This document shows positions 45,615 through 54,317 of a stretch of 64,000 nucleotides of DNA, piece by piece. This DNA comes from CAWIHS01 sp963836005 (GTDB taxonomy: Bacteria > Pseudomonadota > Gammaproteobacteria > GRL18). Under the pieces are notes generated by a model that saw only the letters and a program-made list of their open reading frames with translations, did no database searches and was not told where the DNA came from. The DNA is taken from contig CAWIHS010000001.1 of the NCBI GenBank assembly GCA_963836005.1, positions 310,001 to 374,000 on the forward strand, in the 5' to 3' direction. Made by a program: the position numbers and the translations under genes. Positions within the stretch are counted from its first letter, which is position 1; every line of letters starts with the position of its first letter.

Positions 45615-46916
45615 CTATTGAAAAAATTTCGATACTGGTTTGTTTGACTCAGTCTGTTTAAACTGCATTTCTATTCTTGGCGACATATAAGGTTTTTCTT
45701 CCTTGATCAGCATATTGGGTTCGCTAAAGGGCGCCAGACGTTCCAGAAAATCCACCAGTTCCAGCATAGCGGAGCCCTTGTAAAACTGGGCGACAGGCAC
45801 ATCCTGCCAGAGCTGATCAGCATAGGCATACATAATAAAAGGCGTGTCCCCTATGCCATCATTATCTCGATCAAAACCTTCATATTCATCCCAATAGTTG
45901 CCATTCCAGTGATTTCTGTTGGCTGACTTGCCTCCGGAAACAATCACGGAAGTAATGTTGGCCTTGAAATGATTGCCGGTAAAAATATTCCCCTTCCAGT
46001 CTGCAAGAAAACGGATGCCAATACCATTAAAGGCCACCAGATTATTGGTGAATTTATTGACGGTATCAGGCTGATAAGGAGAGACATCGATAGACAGGCC
46101 GATAGAACTGAAAAGGATCTTGTTATTTTCAACCACAATATCCGACGTTTCTTTGAAGCCGATACCCACTCCGGCAGCACCGGTAGCATGTGAAATAGTG
46201 TTATTTTTTATAATTACGCCATCACTGTACATCAAAAAAATTCCGACTGAGTTTTCGTAATATTCGTTAAACTCAACTTCATTGTATTGGGCATACATAA
46301 AATGAAGTCCATAACGCCCTCCACGACTGACATTATGACTTATGGTATTGTTTTTAGAATACCAGACCACCATGTCACGAGAATTATTAATCGTATTATG
46401 GCTAATCTTGTTATAAAAGCTGTACCATAAACGAATCGAATCTCCCCTGAGCCCCAGCTCCTCGTTTTTGGAACTGATAGTATTGCGTCGCACGATATTA
46501 TTTTCAGATTGCTGCAGGTCAACTCCAAATAAACAATTATCAATCACATTGTCCTTGATGACATTGAAATTACCCCGCACCTGAACACCGGAATCAAGAT
46601 CATTATGATGACTGCCTGAATTGGTTAAATGCAGATTTTTAATCACTGCGCCGTCCGTATCCAGAATAATGACCGAGCCTTTCCCACCGCTGTCAATAGT
46701 AACCTGGTTCTGACCATCCAGAGTGATGGACTCTTCTACATAAACGGGACCTGCATAGGTACCGGGTGGGATAATAAATGTTTCACCTTTTTTAACCTCA
46801 TCAATTAAGGGCTGCAATAGAGGAAATTTAGGATCTGTTTTCTCATCGGCATAGGTAACATGCCAAAAAAATAAAACAAAGATGAAAGAAAAGCGTGCTA
46901 TCATTTTGTGAGACAT
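45615..46916 (-). CDS. nosD: NosD, periplasmic NosZ copper-chaperone partner
   Basis: The 433-residue protein has a signal peptide (ending HVTYADEK) and a right-handed beta-helix of repeated NxI/NxI units (for example NVIKDNVIDNC, NIVRRNTISS, NKISHNTINNS), the CASH/NosD fold. It works with NosF and NosY to build the CuZ site. It ends 22 bp before nosG. Confidence 0.94.
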   Translation of the reverse strand: MSHKMIARFSFIFVLFFWHVTYADEKTDPKFPLLQPLIDEVKKGETFIIPPGTYAGPVYVEESITLDGQNQVTIDSGGKGSVIILDTDGAVIKNLHLTNSGSHHNDLDSGVQVRGNFNVIKDNVIDNCLFGVDLQQSENNIVRRNTISSKNEELGLRGDSIRLWYSFYNKISHNTINNSRDMVVWYSKNNTISHNVSRGGRYGLHFMYAQYNEVEFNEYYENSVGIFLMYSDGVIIKNNTISHATGAAGVGIGFKETSDIVVENNKILFSSIGLSIDVSPYQPDTVNKFTNNLVAFNGIGIRFLADWKGNIFTGNHFKANITSVIVSGGKSANRNHWNGNYWDEYEGFDRDNDGIGDTPFIMYAYADQLWQDVPVAQFYKGSAMLELVDFLERLAPFSEPNMLIKEEKPYMSPRIEMQFKQTESNKPVSKFFQ

Positions 46917-46992
46917 ATTTGCTGGATGTCAGATTGACCTGCAAGACGTGCATTAACCAGCTGTTTCCAGGGGTTAATGTCTGCTCGGAAGA

Positions 46993-48180
46993 CTACGCTT
47001 CCTGTCGACGCATTAATGCCATAGCAGCGAGTAAAGCTGAGTTCAGCATCATTAAACCAAAACCGATATCAGGATAGGAATAGGTTGAGAATTGTGCAAC
47101 CTTACCCACACCAAAAACAGTCGGCATAAACGGTTTTACCGCAAAAGCACCCATATCATTCAGCGTATGACCATACCACCATAGCCAGGATGCATAATCT
47201 ATTACAAAGAACACGGGTAGAGCCATTGGCACAAGAATCATTAACCAGTATAAAAAAGTATTATTAGTCCATGCACCAAAGATTAACAGCAGCATAGCAG
47301 CAATAAGGCCGAAGAAAACGATATTGGTGGCCAGCTTCAGGGCTTTAACCATGGGCTGAATTTCCTGCGGATTATTGAAGTAACGCCCCAAAACCTTGCC
47401 ATAATGCCAGGCCATAAGCTGATAGCCATTACCAGCCCATTCATCTGTTACACGACCATTTTGAAGATCATTGTTATAAGTGCTTTTTAACTCAGCAATC
47501 AATCTCGATTTTTCCGAAATAGTGTCTTTGCGGGTAGACTCTTTTTTTACCAGAGCCTGCGAGTCTTCATCATCTTCAACTTCCCTGCCGGCCAGTGAAT
47601 CACGAAGTTTTTGTAACGAAGCAGAGGAGTCAACCGGTTTAACATCACCCAGGGCTGTATCTGTATCACCGACATCCTGATCCAGCTGATTCATCAGAGC
47701 ATACAGATATCCTTTATTCTGAGTATTCAGACCATCACTCATGTAGATGGTTTTTGCCATCCACAGTGCATTTACAGCAAAGGCTAAAATAAGAAAAAAC
47801 AGCCGTTTTTTGGGATGATTTATCGCAAAACCTATGATCATAATAATGAGAAAGGTTATCAGAAATTGAGAAAAACCTCTTTCAATCGGACCGCCTGCAG
47901 CGATTGGGTACATACCTACATAATGATTGATGGTATCCATTTCATGCACACAGTCCAGAGCTTCTGTTTCCTGAATCTCATCTTTAACAACCAGCGAACA
48001 ACCGTTAAATACCCCGTTCATATGAAAATTGATACGTACACCGTCAGGAAAGGCAGCTTCGGGATAATTAGGCGCGGTCAACGCGACCCACCAGGTAGGA
48101 ACAAAATAGATGACAATGAGCAGTAAAACTGAGGCGGCTGCAAGAGAAGAAATAATTAACGGACGTTTTGCATTATGCAT
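46993..48180 (-). CDS. nosB: NosB-type polytopic membrane protein
   Basis: The 395-residue protein has six or so membrane helices, starting with LIISSLAAASVLLLIVIYFV. A large periplasmic region follows helix 1 and a polar region (about 160-240) lies in the middle. Its position directly between nosZ-side genes and nosD is that of NosB, a signature of clade II nos clusters; the function is still unclear, perhaps quinol-linked electron transfer or maturation. Confidence 0.82.
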   Translation of the reverse strand: MHNAKRPLIISSLAAASVLLLIVIYFVPTWWVALTAPNYPEAAFPDGVRINFHMNGVFNGCSLVVKDEIQETEALDCVHEMDTINHYVGMYPIAAGGPIERGFSQFLITFLIIMIIGFAINHPKKRLFFLILAFAVNALWMAKTIYMSDGLNTQNKGYLYALMNQLDQDVGDTDTALGDVKPVDSSASLQKLRDSLAGREVEDDEDSQALVKKESTRKDTISEKSRLIAELKSTYNNDLQNGRVTDEWAGNGYQLMAWHYGKVLGRYFNNPQEIQPMVKALKLATNIVFFGLIAAMLLLIFGAWTNNTFLYWLMILVPMALPVFFVIDYASWLWWYGHTLNDMGAFAVKPFMPTVFGVGKVAQFSTYSYPDIGFGLMMLNSALLAAMALMRRQEA

Positions 48181-48243
48181 TTCAGAAGATCCTTAAAATT
48201 TGTTTGTGTTTCCCCACCCCGAAATATTACTAAATTACAAATA

Positions 48244-48284
48244 GGACATATCTCATTAGCTGTATAAAGTAATGAAATATGTCC
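48244..48284. repeat. Inverted repeat between diheme cytochrome and nosB
   Basis: GGACATAT (48244-48251) and ATATGTCC (48277-48284) are exact inverted copies separated by 25 bp. It could form a weak hairpin or mark a regulator site. No T-run. Confidence 0.4.
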
Positions 48285-48317
48285 TGGCTATATTTACAAT
48301 CAGTAGATAAAAATCAA

Positions 48318-49034
48318 TTAGTCAAAATCAGGATTTTTCCAGTCTTTACTGGCAGCCAAATCTTCTTTGGGTGGCTTCTGACGTGATACATAGTCAATCA
48401 CATTAACCATATCTTCTTCACTGAAATTCTTGATCTGTTCAACCATGTCCGGATTGGCATTACGGCGCTTGCCGTCACGGATCCATTCAAACTGTCTTAA
48501 CATATATGCATAATGCTGGCTCTGGATACGCGGATAATACTTTTCATTACTGCCTTCACCATTCTCACCATGACACTTGACACAATTGTCTTTGTACAGT
48601 TTTGCACCCGCTTCTAAACCAGTACCAGGTCCGACACCGGGATCTGGATTCATGGGCAGTTTTGAAATATAGGCAACCACATCAGCCAGTGCCTGGGCAT
48701 CACCGATAGATGCGGGTAAAGCAAATGGATACATGGTAGGATTGTCACGGTTCTGGGCACGAATATCTGCCAGCTGCTTAATCAGTACATTATGATGCTG
48801 ACCGGACAGCATAGGGAATGTGCCATCTTTGGTCCCCCAACCTTCAGGGTAGTGGCAGGCAGAACAGACTTCATAGACATCCATGCCATTTTCAGGATCA
48901 CCTTTTAAATGCATGGCTTCATCCTGCTCGCCGCCTGCTTGATTCCAATCTTTTTTTTCGGCCGCCAAAAGCTGACCACTCATTGCAAATACCACAGACA
49001 CTAGACAACAGCCAATCAGTGACTTAAATTTCAT
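48318..49034 (-). CDS. Diheme c-type cytochrome of the nos cluster
   Basis: The 238-residue periplasmic protein has a signal peptide (SVVFAMSGQLLAAEK) and two heme sites, CSACHYPEGWG near residue 58 and CVKCHGENGEG near 153. GTFPMLSGQHHNVLIKQL and KYYPRIQSQHYAYMLRQF are cytochrome c4/c553-type fold features. It resembles the NosC cytochromes of Wolinella in position but has two hemes instead of one. A perfect FNR box lies 77 bp upstream of its start, so it probably begins its own transcript through nosB onward. Confidence 0.9.
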   Translation of the reverse strand: MKFKSLIGCCLVSVVFAMSGQLLAAEKKDWNQAGGEQDEAMHLKGDPENGMDVYEVCSACHYPEGWGTKDGTFPMLSGQHHNVLIKQLADIRAQNRDNPTMYPFALPASIGDAQALADVVAYISKLPMNPDPGVGPGTGLEAGAKLYKDNCVKCHGENGEGSNEKYYPRIQSQHYAYMLRQFEWIRDGKRRNANPDMVEQIKNFSEEDMVNVIDYVSRQKPPKEDLAASKDWKNPDFD

Positions 49035-49110
49035 TTCAGTTTAACTCCTGGGAAAATAACAGACATTGTCGACAATGTTGGTATTTTTAAACAAACAATA
49101 TTAGAAAACC

Positions 49111-49124
49111 TTGATAAACATCAA
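49111..49124. promoter_or_regulatory. FNR-type box upstream of the diheme cytochrome
   Basis: TTGATAAACATCAA fits the FNR/Anr consensus TTGAT-N4-ATCAA exactly. It lies 77 bp before the start at 49034, in the gap between the two cytochrome genes. Confidence 0.85.
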
Positions 49125-49178
49125 GCACAGCAGACTATAGTTACAGTCAGGGGCAGGCACAGCCCGCCCCACAGGTAT

Positions 49179-49508
49179 TTACTGCGTCGCTAGCCATTCC
49201 GCAATGGCTTTTTTCTCTTCATCAGTGGTCATATGTAATACACCTTTCATGGCAGCAGTCATACCGTTACTTCTGGCTCCAGACTGAATATCCATGATCT
49301 GGTTATAGGCATATTCTGCATTTTGCCCAGCCAGTTTAGGGTAAGTCGGCATAATAGGTGTTTTCGCATCTTTGCCATGGCAGGCACTACAGCCACCTTT
49401 CATCGGATCAGCATACAAAGCGCCGCCATCCAGTGCCATTACTTGAGTGGTAAAGCTGACTGAAGCGGCAAAAGTCAGTGCTAAAGTCAATTTAGTGATG
49501 TTTTTCAT
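49179..49508 (-). CDS. Monoheme c-type cytochrome (c553-like)
   Basis: The 109-residue protein has a signal peptide (ending TQVMALDG) and one heme motif CSACHGKDAKTP near residue 39. MPTYPKLAGQNAEYAYNQIM and a Met ligand later (GVLHMTTDE) are typical for c553. It lies between nosZ and the diheme cytochrome and is a likely direct donor to NosZ. It lies after the nosZ terminator, so its transcription may need read-through or its own promoter. Confidence 0.9.
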   Translation of the reverse strand: MKNITKLTLALTFAASVSFTTQVMALDGGALYADPMKGGCSACHGKDAKTPIMPTYPKLAGQNAEYAYNQIMDIQSGARSNGMTAAMKGVLHMTTDEEKKAIAEWLATQ

Positions 49509-49699
49509 AATTGTTTCATTCCTGGTTGGATTGTTGATAAGTTTACAGTGTATAACAATTATTCTGAATCATACCTTAATATTTTCAAATCATAAACCAT
49601 ATTAAGTTGGTAAATCAGAAATTGTAGTTTTCAATGCTTACAGAAAGCCTGGTGTACTAAAAAAATAATGAATATAATGTTATTAGTACTGAAAAAAAA

Positions 49700-49724
49700 G
49701 AGGGGGAACAAGGTGTTCCCCCTC
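49700..49724 (-). terminator. Strong rho-independent terminator after nosZ
   Basis: GAGGGGGAACA (49700-49710) pairs perfectly with TGTTCCCCCTC (49714-49724) around a 3-base loop, followed on the minus strand by a run of eight T (49692-49699). It begins 24 bp after the nosZ stop and should separate nosZ from the rest of the cluster. Confidence 0.92.
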
Positions 49725-49747
49725 TGCTCCTGACTGCTGAGGCAAAA

Positions 49748-52042
49748 TTATTTAATAACCTTTGCTCCATTCTGTTCAAGATAGGTTTTGGCTCTCAGAC
49801 CAATGTCTGCAGCTTTAACCTGATACTGCCACCATTGACCCGACCATAGAGTAGCATTCTGCCAATCCTCCTTGGCTGCTGCTTCCTCGGCTTTCTTCTT
49901 CGTTTCTTCAGCAAAACCCAGCTGGTCAGTGGCATCTTCTACCAGAGAGACTACCGCTGGGAAGTCTTTATAGTTGGTACTGGTAATATAGGCAACCACG
50001 GAGTTAATAACCGTCTGGGTATCGTTATTGGTCTTAACCTGCTTGTCATAGTCAGTTTTGGTATAAGCCTGGCCTTCTTTTACTTCACCGGCTTCGGCCA
50101 CATAACCTTTAGGTTTGACTAACAGATAACCTTCCATCTCCAGATGCAGGGCGGAACAGAATTCAGTACAGTAGTAGGGATAGACACCTTCTTTGGTCAC
50201 TTTAAATGTAGCGCTTACAGTTTTACCAGGTTCCAGTGATAAATTCACATTATGACCATAGATAGCAAAACCATGCGTTTCATCTTCTGCGCGTTCGAGG
50301 TTAGTCAGGTGCAGTACAATGGTGTCACCCACTTCGGCTTCAATCGTTTCGGGCGTGATATGTGAACGAATGGTCGTACCCCAGACTTCGACTTTGCCCG
50401 GCGTTTTCACTGTCTTTTCACGGCCCGCACGGGTCTTGAATTCAGAACGCGTATTGGTGCGTGAGTTCCAGCCCGACTTGTAACGTACAGCAGGTTTCAG
50501 TTTATCTGCTTTGATAGCGACTACATAATGCGGTTCACCCAATGGTAACGGCATGTCATATAACAATTCCATCTTATCGCCGCTGATATCAATCAACTGG
50601 TGATTTTGCGGATGCAATGGACCCACAGGGTTAAAACGGTCAATAGCCAGTTTGTTTAAAGCTACCAGATATTTACCATCGGGTGAAACAGAATCACCTT
50701 CCATCGTCACCAGGTGACCAATATTATAGTGAATCGCAATCTTGTCCAGTACCTTACCTTCACAGTAGTCCCATTTACCTACCATCGAGTCAACATATAA
50801 AGAAGTGTAAACTACGCAAGGTGTGGAATCATACTGAGTATGTAAAGGCCCAAGACCTAATTCAACCTGTTTATGTAGAGCATCCTTCATACCAATGATG
50901 GGGATACCATAAGGATCTTTAGCTTCAAACTTTTTATTTTTAATAGCATCCTGGATTTTGGCAAAGTCGTAGACATAACCATGGCTGTCCAGTTTTCCGG
51001 AAACAATAATGTATTTACCATCAGGTGAAACATCTACACCGTGGGGGCTTTTTGGCTCTGGAACCAGGAACAGGGCATCATTAGCTACCATCACATCCAT
51101 AGGCAGCACATCATGACCGTTGATTTTCTTCGCTTTACCGGCTTTGACCAGTTCTTCAGCTTTTTTCCAGTTCACTACGTGTAAAAAGTCAGTATCTTTC
51201 TGCGAACAGCCGGCTTCATAAGGAGGACGACCTTTCTCAATCCCACCGACATAGCGCTCGGAGCAAAAAGAGTTGGTGAATGACCAGCCGTCGCTGACTT
51301 TTTTACCAAAGTCTGATAAATCCTGACTGTATGGGGGGGCTTCAACAGTAAATGATTGGGCAGGATCAAGACGTCCTTTATCATAATCAAACTTCCAGTA
51401 GGTCATACCGCCCCGGTATTGCTCATTGAATTGTTCCAGCGGTACATATTTATTTTCAAAAGGTGCAGGGTACTGCGCAGCTTCCATGACATATTCAGTA
51501 TTACTGGAGACGAAAGCACCGCCATGTGAAGATTTGAAAACAGGGTTAATCACGATCTGTTTGGTTTCAAAATCGTGCAAATCTATGACCGCCAGGCGAG
51601 GATTGGCTTTATCATTGATAAACAGATATTTACCGTCATAATCCCCCTGCTGTTCAGAAAAAGCCGGGTGGTGAGTATCACCAAAGGTTATTTCGCCCTC
51701 ATGCATCTGTCCCTGGGCTAAAACAGCTTTTGATTCATCATCAAAACCATAGCCCTGCCAGGGCTCAGGAGTAAAAACTGCGATGTATTTAAGTATCCGC
51801 ATAGACGGGATGCCATAAACAATGACCTGACCGCTTTGACCGCCAGAACTGAATGCCAGATATTCATCTCGACCTGCTGTCGGTGTATAGGTCTTAGCTG
51901 CCGCCAGCAAATCCTTTTGTGTCAGTCCTCTGGCCTTCATCACCTCTTCTAGAGTTGACTGGGCTGTGGCAACTGACATTGCGCCCATGACGATGCCTAC
52001 CCCCGCCAGCAATGAGGCTGTGCTTCTGCTTGCTATTTTCAT
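49748..52042 (-). CDS. nosZ: Nitrous oxide reductase, clade II (Sec-type)
   Basis: The 764-residue periplasmic enzyme reduces N2O to N2. The signal peptide (residues 1-28, VGIVMGAMSVATAQ) has no twin arginine, which marks clade II. The beta-propeller carries CuZ ligands, including GDTHHPAF (His124-His125) and SSHGG (His173). The cupredoxin domain has the CuA motif YYCTEFCSALHLEMEGY with Cys625, Cys629, His633 and Met636. After CuA come about 115 more residues, helical and ending NGAKVIK, without a CxxCH heme site; Wolinella-type NosZ has a cytochrome domain there. It is the first gene of the cluster, has an FNR box upstream and its own terminator. Confidence 0.97.
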   Translation of the reverse strand: MKIASRSTASLLAGVGIVMGAMSVATAQSTLEEVMKARGLTQKDLLAAAKTYTPTAGRDEYLAFSSGGQSGQVIVYGIPSMRILKYIAVFTPEPWQGYGFDDESKAVLAQGQMHEGEITFGDTHHPAFSEQQGDYDGKYLFINDKANPRLAVIDLHDFETKQIVINPVFKSSHGGAFVSSNTEYVMEAAQYPAPFENKYVPLEQFNEQYRGGMTYWKFDYDKGRLDPAQSFTVEAPPYSQDLSDFGKKVSDGWSFTNSFCSERYVGGIEKGRPPYEAGCSQKDTDFLHVVNWKKAEELVKAGKAKKINGHDVLPMDVMVANDALFLVPEPKSPHGVDVSPDGKYIIVSGKLDSHGYVYDFAKIQDAIKNKKFEAKDPYGIPIIGMKDALHKQVELGLGPLHTQYDSTPCVVYTSLYVDSMVGKWDYCEGKVLDKIAIHYNIGHLVTMEGDSVSPDGKYLVALNKLAIDRFNPVGPLHPQNHQLIDISGDKMELLYDMPLPLGEPHYVVAIKADKLKPAVRYKSGWNSRTNTRSEFKTRAGREKTVKTPGKVEVWGTTIRSHITPETIEAEVGDTIVLHLTNLERAEDETHGFAIYGHNVNLSLEPGKTVSATFKVTKEGVYPYYCTEFCSALHLEMEGYLLVKPKGYVAEAGEVKEGQAYTKTDYDKQVKTNNDTQTVINSVVAYITSTNYKDFPAVVSLVEDATDQLGFAEETKKKAEEAAAKEDWQNATLWSGQWWQYQVKAADIGLRAKTYLEQNGAKVIK

Positions 52043-52505
52043 AAAATTGCACCTTTTTATGTTTATTTGTCGTTATATCAATCTTTACTTAAAATCACTT
52101 TGCAAGGATTCTTTTTGTTTTTTATAACTATCTAAATCCTGATGAAACAAGCGTAATTATATAAAGTAGAGGCGGTATGCCATAGAGTAGTGTTATATGA
52201 CTCGTTTTTAATAATCAATTTAACTTTATAGTAGAGAAAACCACATTGATCAACATCAAGACAAAATAAAAATTGATACAAGAATCACCTGAAATATGCT
52301 GCAATATCATCTTAGGGCTAAGGAAATAGAACGATTAAATTTACCCAGAATAATCAGCATTAAAATATTTACCCACAACACTCCCAGGTTTACCAAGACA
52401 TTGCAAAGATATGATAAATGTACTCATTTTATTGAACTGTCATTGAGATGATTATTCATCTTATAATGATTCTCTATTCATAAACCGCAACTATCGACTT
52501 TACTC
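52043..52505. other. Divergent regulatory region nosZ / menF
   Basis: 463 bp without a gene. It contains the FNR box at 52246-52259. TATAAT at 52462-52467, 39 bp before the menF ATG, could be a -10 element for menF. Confidence 0.55.
52246..52259. promoter_or_regulatory. FNR-type box upstream of nosZ
   Basis: TTGATCAACATCAA fits TTGAT-N4-ATCAA perfectly. It is 204 bp before the nosZ start and 247 bp before menF, so it could serve nosZ, menF or both; the long distance to nosZ implies a long leader. Confidence 0.87.
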
Positions 52506-53858
52506 ATGTTCAGCAGCACCTTGCAGTCAATCAATCAGCAAATCACAAACCTGAAGAAAAACAGGCTTAATGACTCTAATTTTGAATATACAACGCTGTC
52601 AGCTGAAATTGAGCCAATGCTCAGTTTAATTCCTGCTACTGAAGAAAAATGTTTTTTCTGGTCAAAGCCAGCACAAAGCCACACCATGATTGGTTTTGAT
52701 GTTTTAGTCAGTTTCAGCACTCGTGGCCACAGCCGATTTAACTCCTTGAAACACAACTATGACGAGTTATTGAAACATTGGTCAGAAAATCAACCTCCGG
52801 TAGCATTTATCGCTTTCGCTTTTGATGCCGACGATCCCATGCAAGGCTGCTGGAGTCATTTCCCTAATAGCATACTGACTGTTCCACGTATCATTATTGA
52901 AGAAAAAAATAACATTCAGCGAATATTGATTAACCTGCATGTGGAGCAAACAGACGCAGAACTTGATGAATTATTAACCAAAATCTCTATTACTCTGTCA
53001 CGTTTTACCGGTAATGCTGAAAAAAAATTATGCAGTAACACATCAATAAATAAAAACTCACCGTTGCAAAGCAGCTCTTTGAGCAAAAAACACTGGCTGA
53101 GATTAACCCAGAATGCAATTCTGAGCATAATATCTGGTGATTTTGACAAACTGGTCAGCACGCGACAATTATCAGTTTTAGCTGCACAAGCTCCTGATAT
53201 TCAACAATTGTTAGCCAAATTGATAAATTACTATCCCAGCTGTACTATTTTTAGCTATCAGTCAGACCATCAGACCTTTCTGACCGCATCTCCAGAACGT
53301 TTATTATCACTGAACAACAGGCATATCAGCAGTGATGCCATAGGCGGTACTATAGATCCGTGCAGCAAACTAAACTCAAGATTTAACAACGACAAAGAAA
53401 AATTACTCAATGAGCATGCTATTATTGCTGAAGACATCTATAACCGACTGGATCCCTATTGCAATGAGTTACAGATGCCGCTCAACCCCATATATAAGAA
53501 ATTACATAACATGTATCACCTTGAAACCCCTATTTCTGGTCAGCTGCGCGCACAAGAAAATATTTTCGATGTTATAGCCGCACTACATCCGACTCCAGCC
53601 ATCGCAGGCCACCCTGCCCAAAAGGCTCAACGATGGCTGATTCAAAATGAGTGTTATAATAGAGGCTGGTATACCGGAGCTTTTGGATGGATCAGCGGAA
53701 CAGATAGAGGAGAACTTTCAGTATTCCTTCGCTGTGCCCTGATTAATAAAAATGTTCTGCAATTGTTTGCTGGAGCAGGACTTGTGGCTGAATCTGATGC
53801 AGAACAGGAATGGCAGGAAACCGAATTAAAAATGAATACTATACTGGATATGTTATAA
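52506..53858 (+). CDS. menF: Isochorismate synthase
   Basis: The 450-residue protein has the C-terminal chorismate-binding domain: SYQSDHQTFLTASPERLLSL near residue 260, ISSDAIGGTIDP near 280, HPTPAIAGHPAQKAQRWL near 362 and AGAGLVAESDAEQEWQETE near the end. It converts chorismate to isochorismate, the first step of menaquinone synthesis. The GHPA and AGAG features fit MenF rather than anthranilate synthase. It diverges from nosZ. Confidence 0.9.
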   Translation: MFSSTLQSINQQITNLKKNRLNDSNFEYTTLSAEIEPMLSLIPATEEKCFFWSKPAQSHTMIGFDVLVSFSTRGHSRFNSLKHNYDELLKHWSENQPPVAFIAFAFDADDPMQGCWSHFPNSILTVPRIIIEEKNNIQRILINLHVEQTDAELDELLTKISITLSRFTGNAEKKLCSNTSINKNSPLQSSSLSKKHWLRLTQNAILSIISGDFDKLVSTRQLSVLAAQAPDIQQLLAKLINYYPSCTIFSYQSDHQTFLTASPERLLSLNNRHISSDAIGGTIDPCSKLNSRFNNDKEKLLNEHAIIAEDIYNRLDPYCNELQMPLNPIYKKLHNMYHLETPISGQLRAQENIFDVIAALHPTPAIAGHPAQKAQRWLIQNECYNRGWYTGAFGWISGTDRGELSVFLRCALINKNVLQLFAGAGLVAESDAEQEWQETELKMNTILDML

Positions 53859-53867
53859 AAAGTATGC

Positions 53868-53905
53868 AGCTACTCGGCATATTTAAGATTTTACTCTAAG
53901 TAGTG
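53868..53905. repeat. Degenerate copy of the palindromic repeat family
   Basis: gctactcggcatatttaag followed by attttactctaagtagt resembles the core of the elements at 57257 and 63182. Confidence 0.6.
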
Positions 53906-53966
53906 TCCATCCGTTTTTAGATGGACACTAGTAGCACAGGGATGTGCTGCCATTTTTAATGGCAAT

Positions 53967-54112
53967 TTCTCAATAAGTCCGTGCAAAATCCCCTCCCTCT
54001 ATCAGGGGGAGGGTTAGGGTGGGGGTTAAGTTCTTGATTAAACACATTACCCCCATCCTGGCCTTCCCCCTTAAAAGGGGAAGGAACTTGAACTGCACGG
54101 ACTTATTGAGAA
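53967..54112. mobile_element. MITE-like element with perfect 19-bp terminal inverted repeats
   Basis: TTCTCAATAAGTCCGTGCA (53967-53985) is matched exactly by its reverse complement at 54094-54112; 146 bp in all. Inside are C- and G-rich stretches (ccctccctctatcaggggga; cccttaaaaggggaagg). No coding capacity. No clear target duplication. Confidence 0.8.
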
Positions 54113-54174
54113 GTTACTTTTAATGATGATAAATCATTGAAAATGCAGCAAAAGGAAAATCACACTTTTTCTTT

Positions 54175-54222
54175 TGCGTTCCATAATATAGCCAGGATGG
54201 CTATTTATGGATGGAAACCAAG
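54175..54222 (+). repeat. Dispersed ~45-bp repeat, copy 2
   Basis: gcgttccataatatagccag followed by gatggctatttatggatgg is the inverted counterpart of 38535-38582 and is also followed by a AAGTAGTTA motif. Confidence 0.75.
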
Positions 54223-54317
54223 TAGTTAAAAAAAGTACTAATGCAGCTTTTAAAACCCGGCAAACCGGTATTTTCAATAAACAGGCAGCAACAAATGACC
54301 AACATCTGGGTTAATCT

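Larger units (their letters stand above)
53859..54317. other. Palindrome-rich intergenic region menF-menD
   Basis: About 460 bp without a gene, packed with inverted repeats: the short palindromic repeat (53868-53905), perfect hairpins TAGTGTCCATC/GATGGACACTA (53901-53931) and TGCCATT/AATGGCA (53948-53964), a MITE-like element (53967-54112) and copy 2 of a dispersed repeat (54175-54222). The first hairpin may end menF transcription. Confidence 0.7.
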
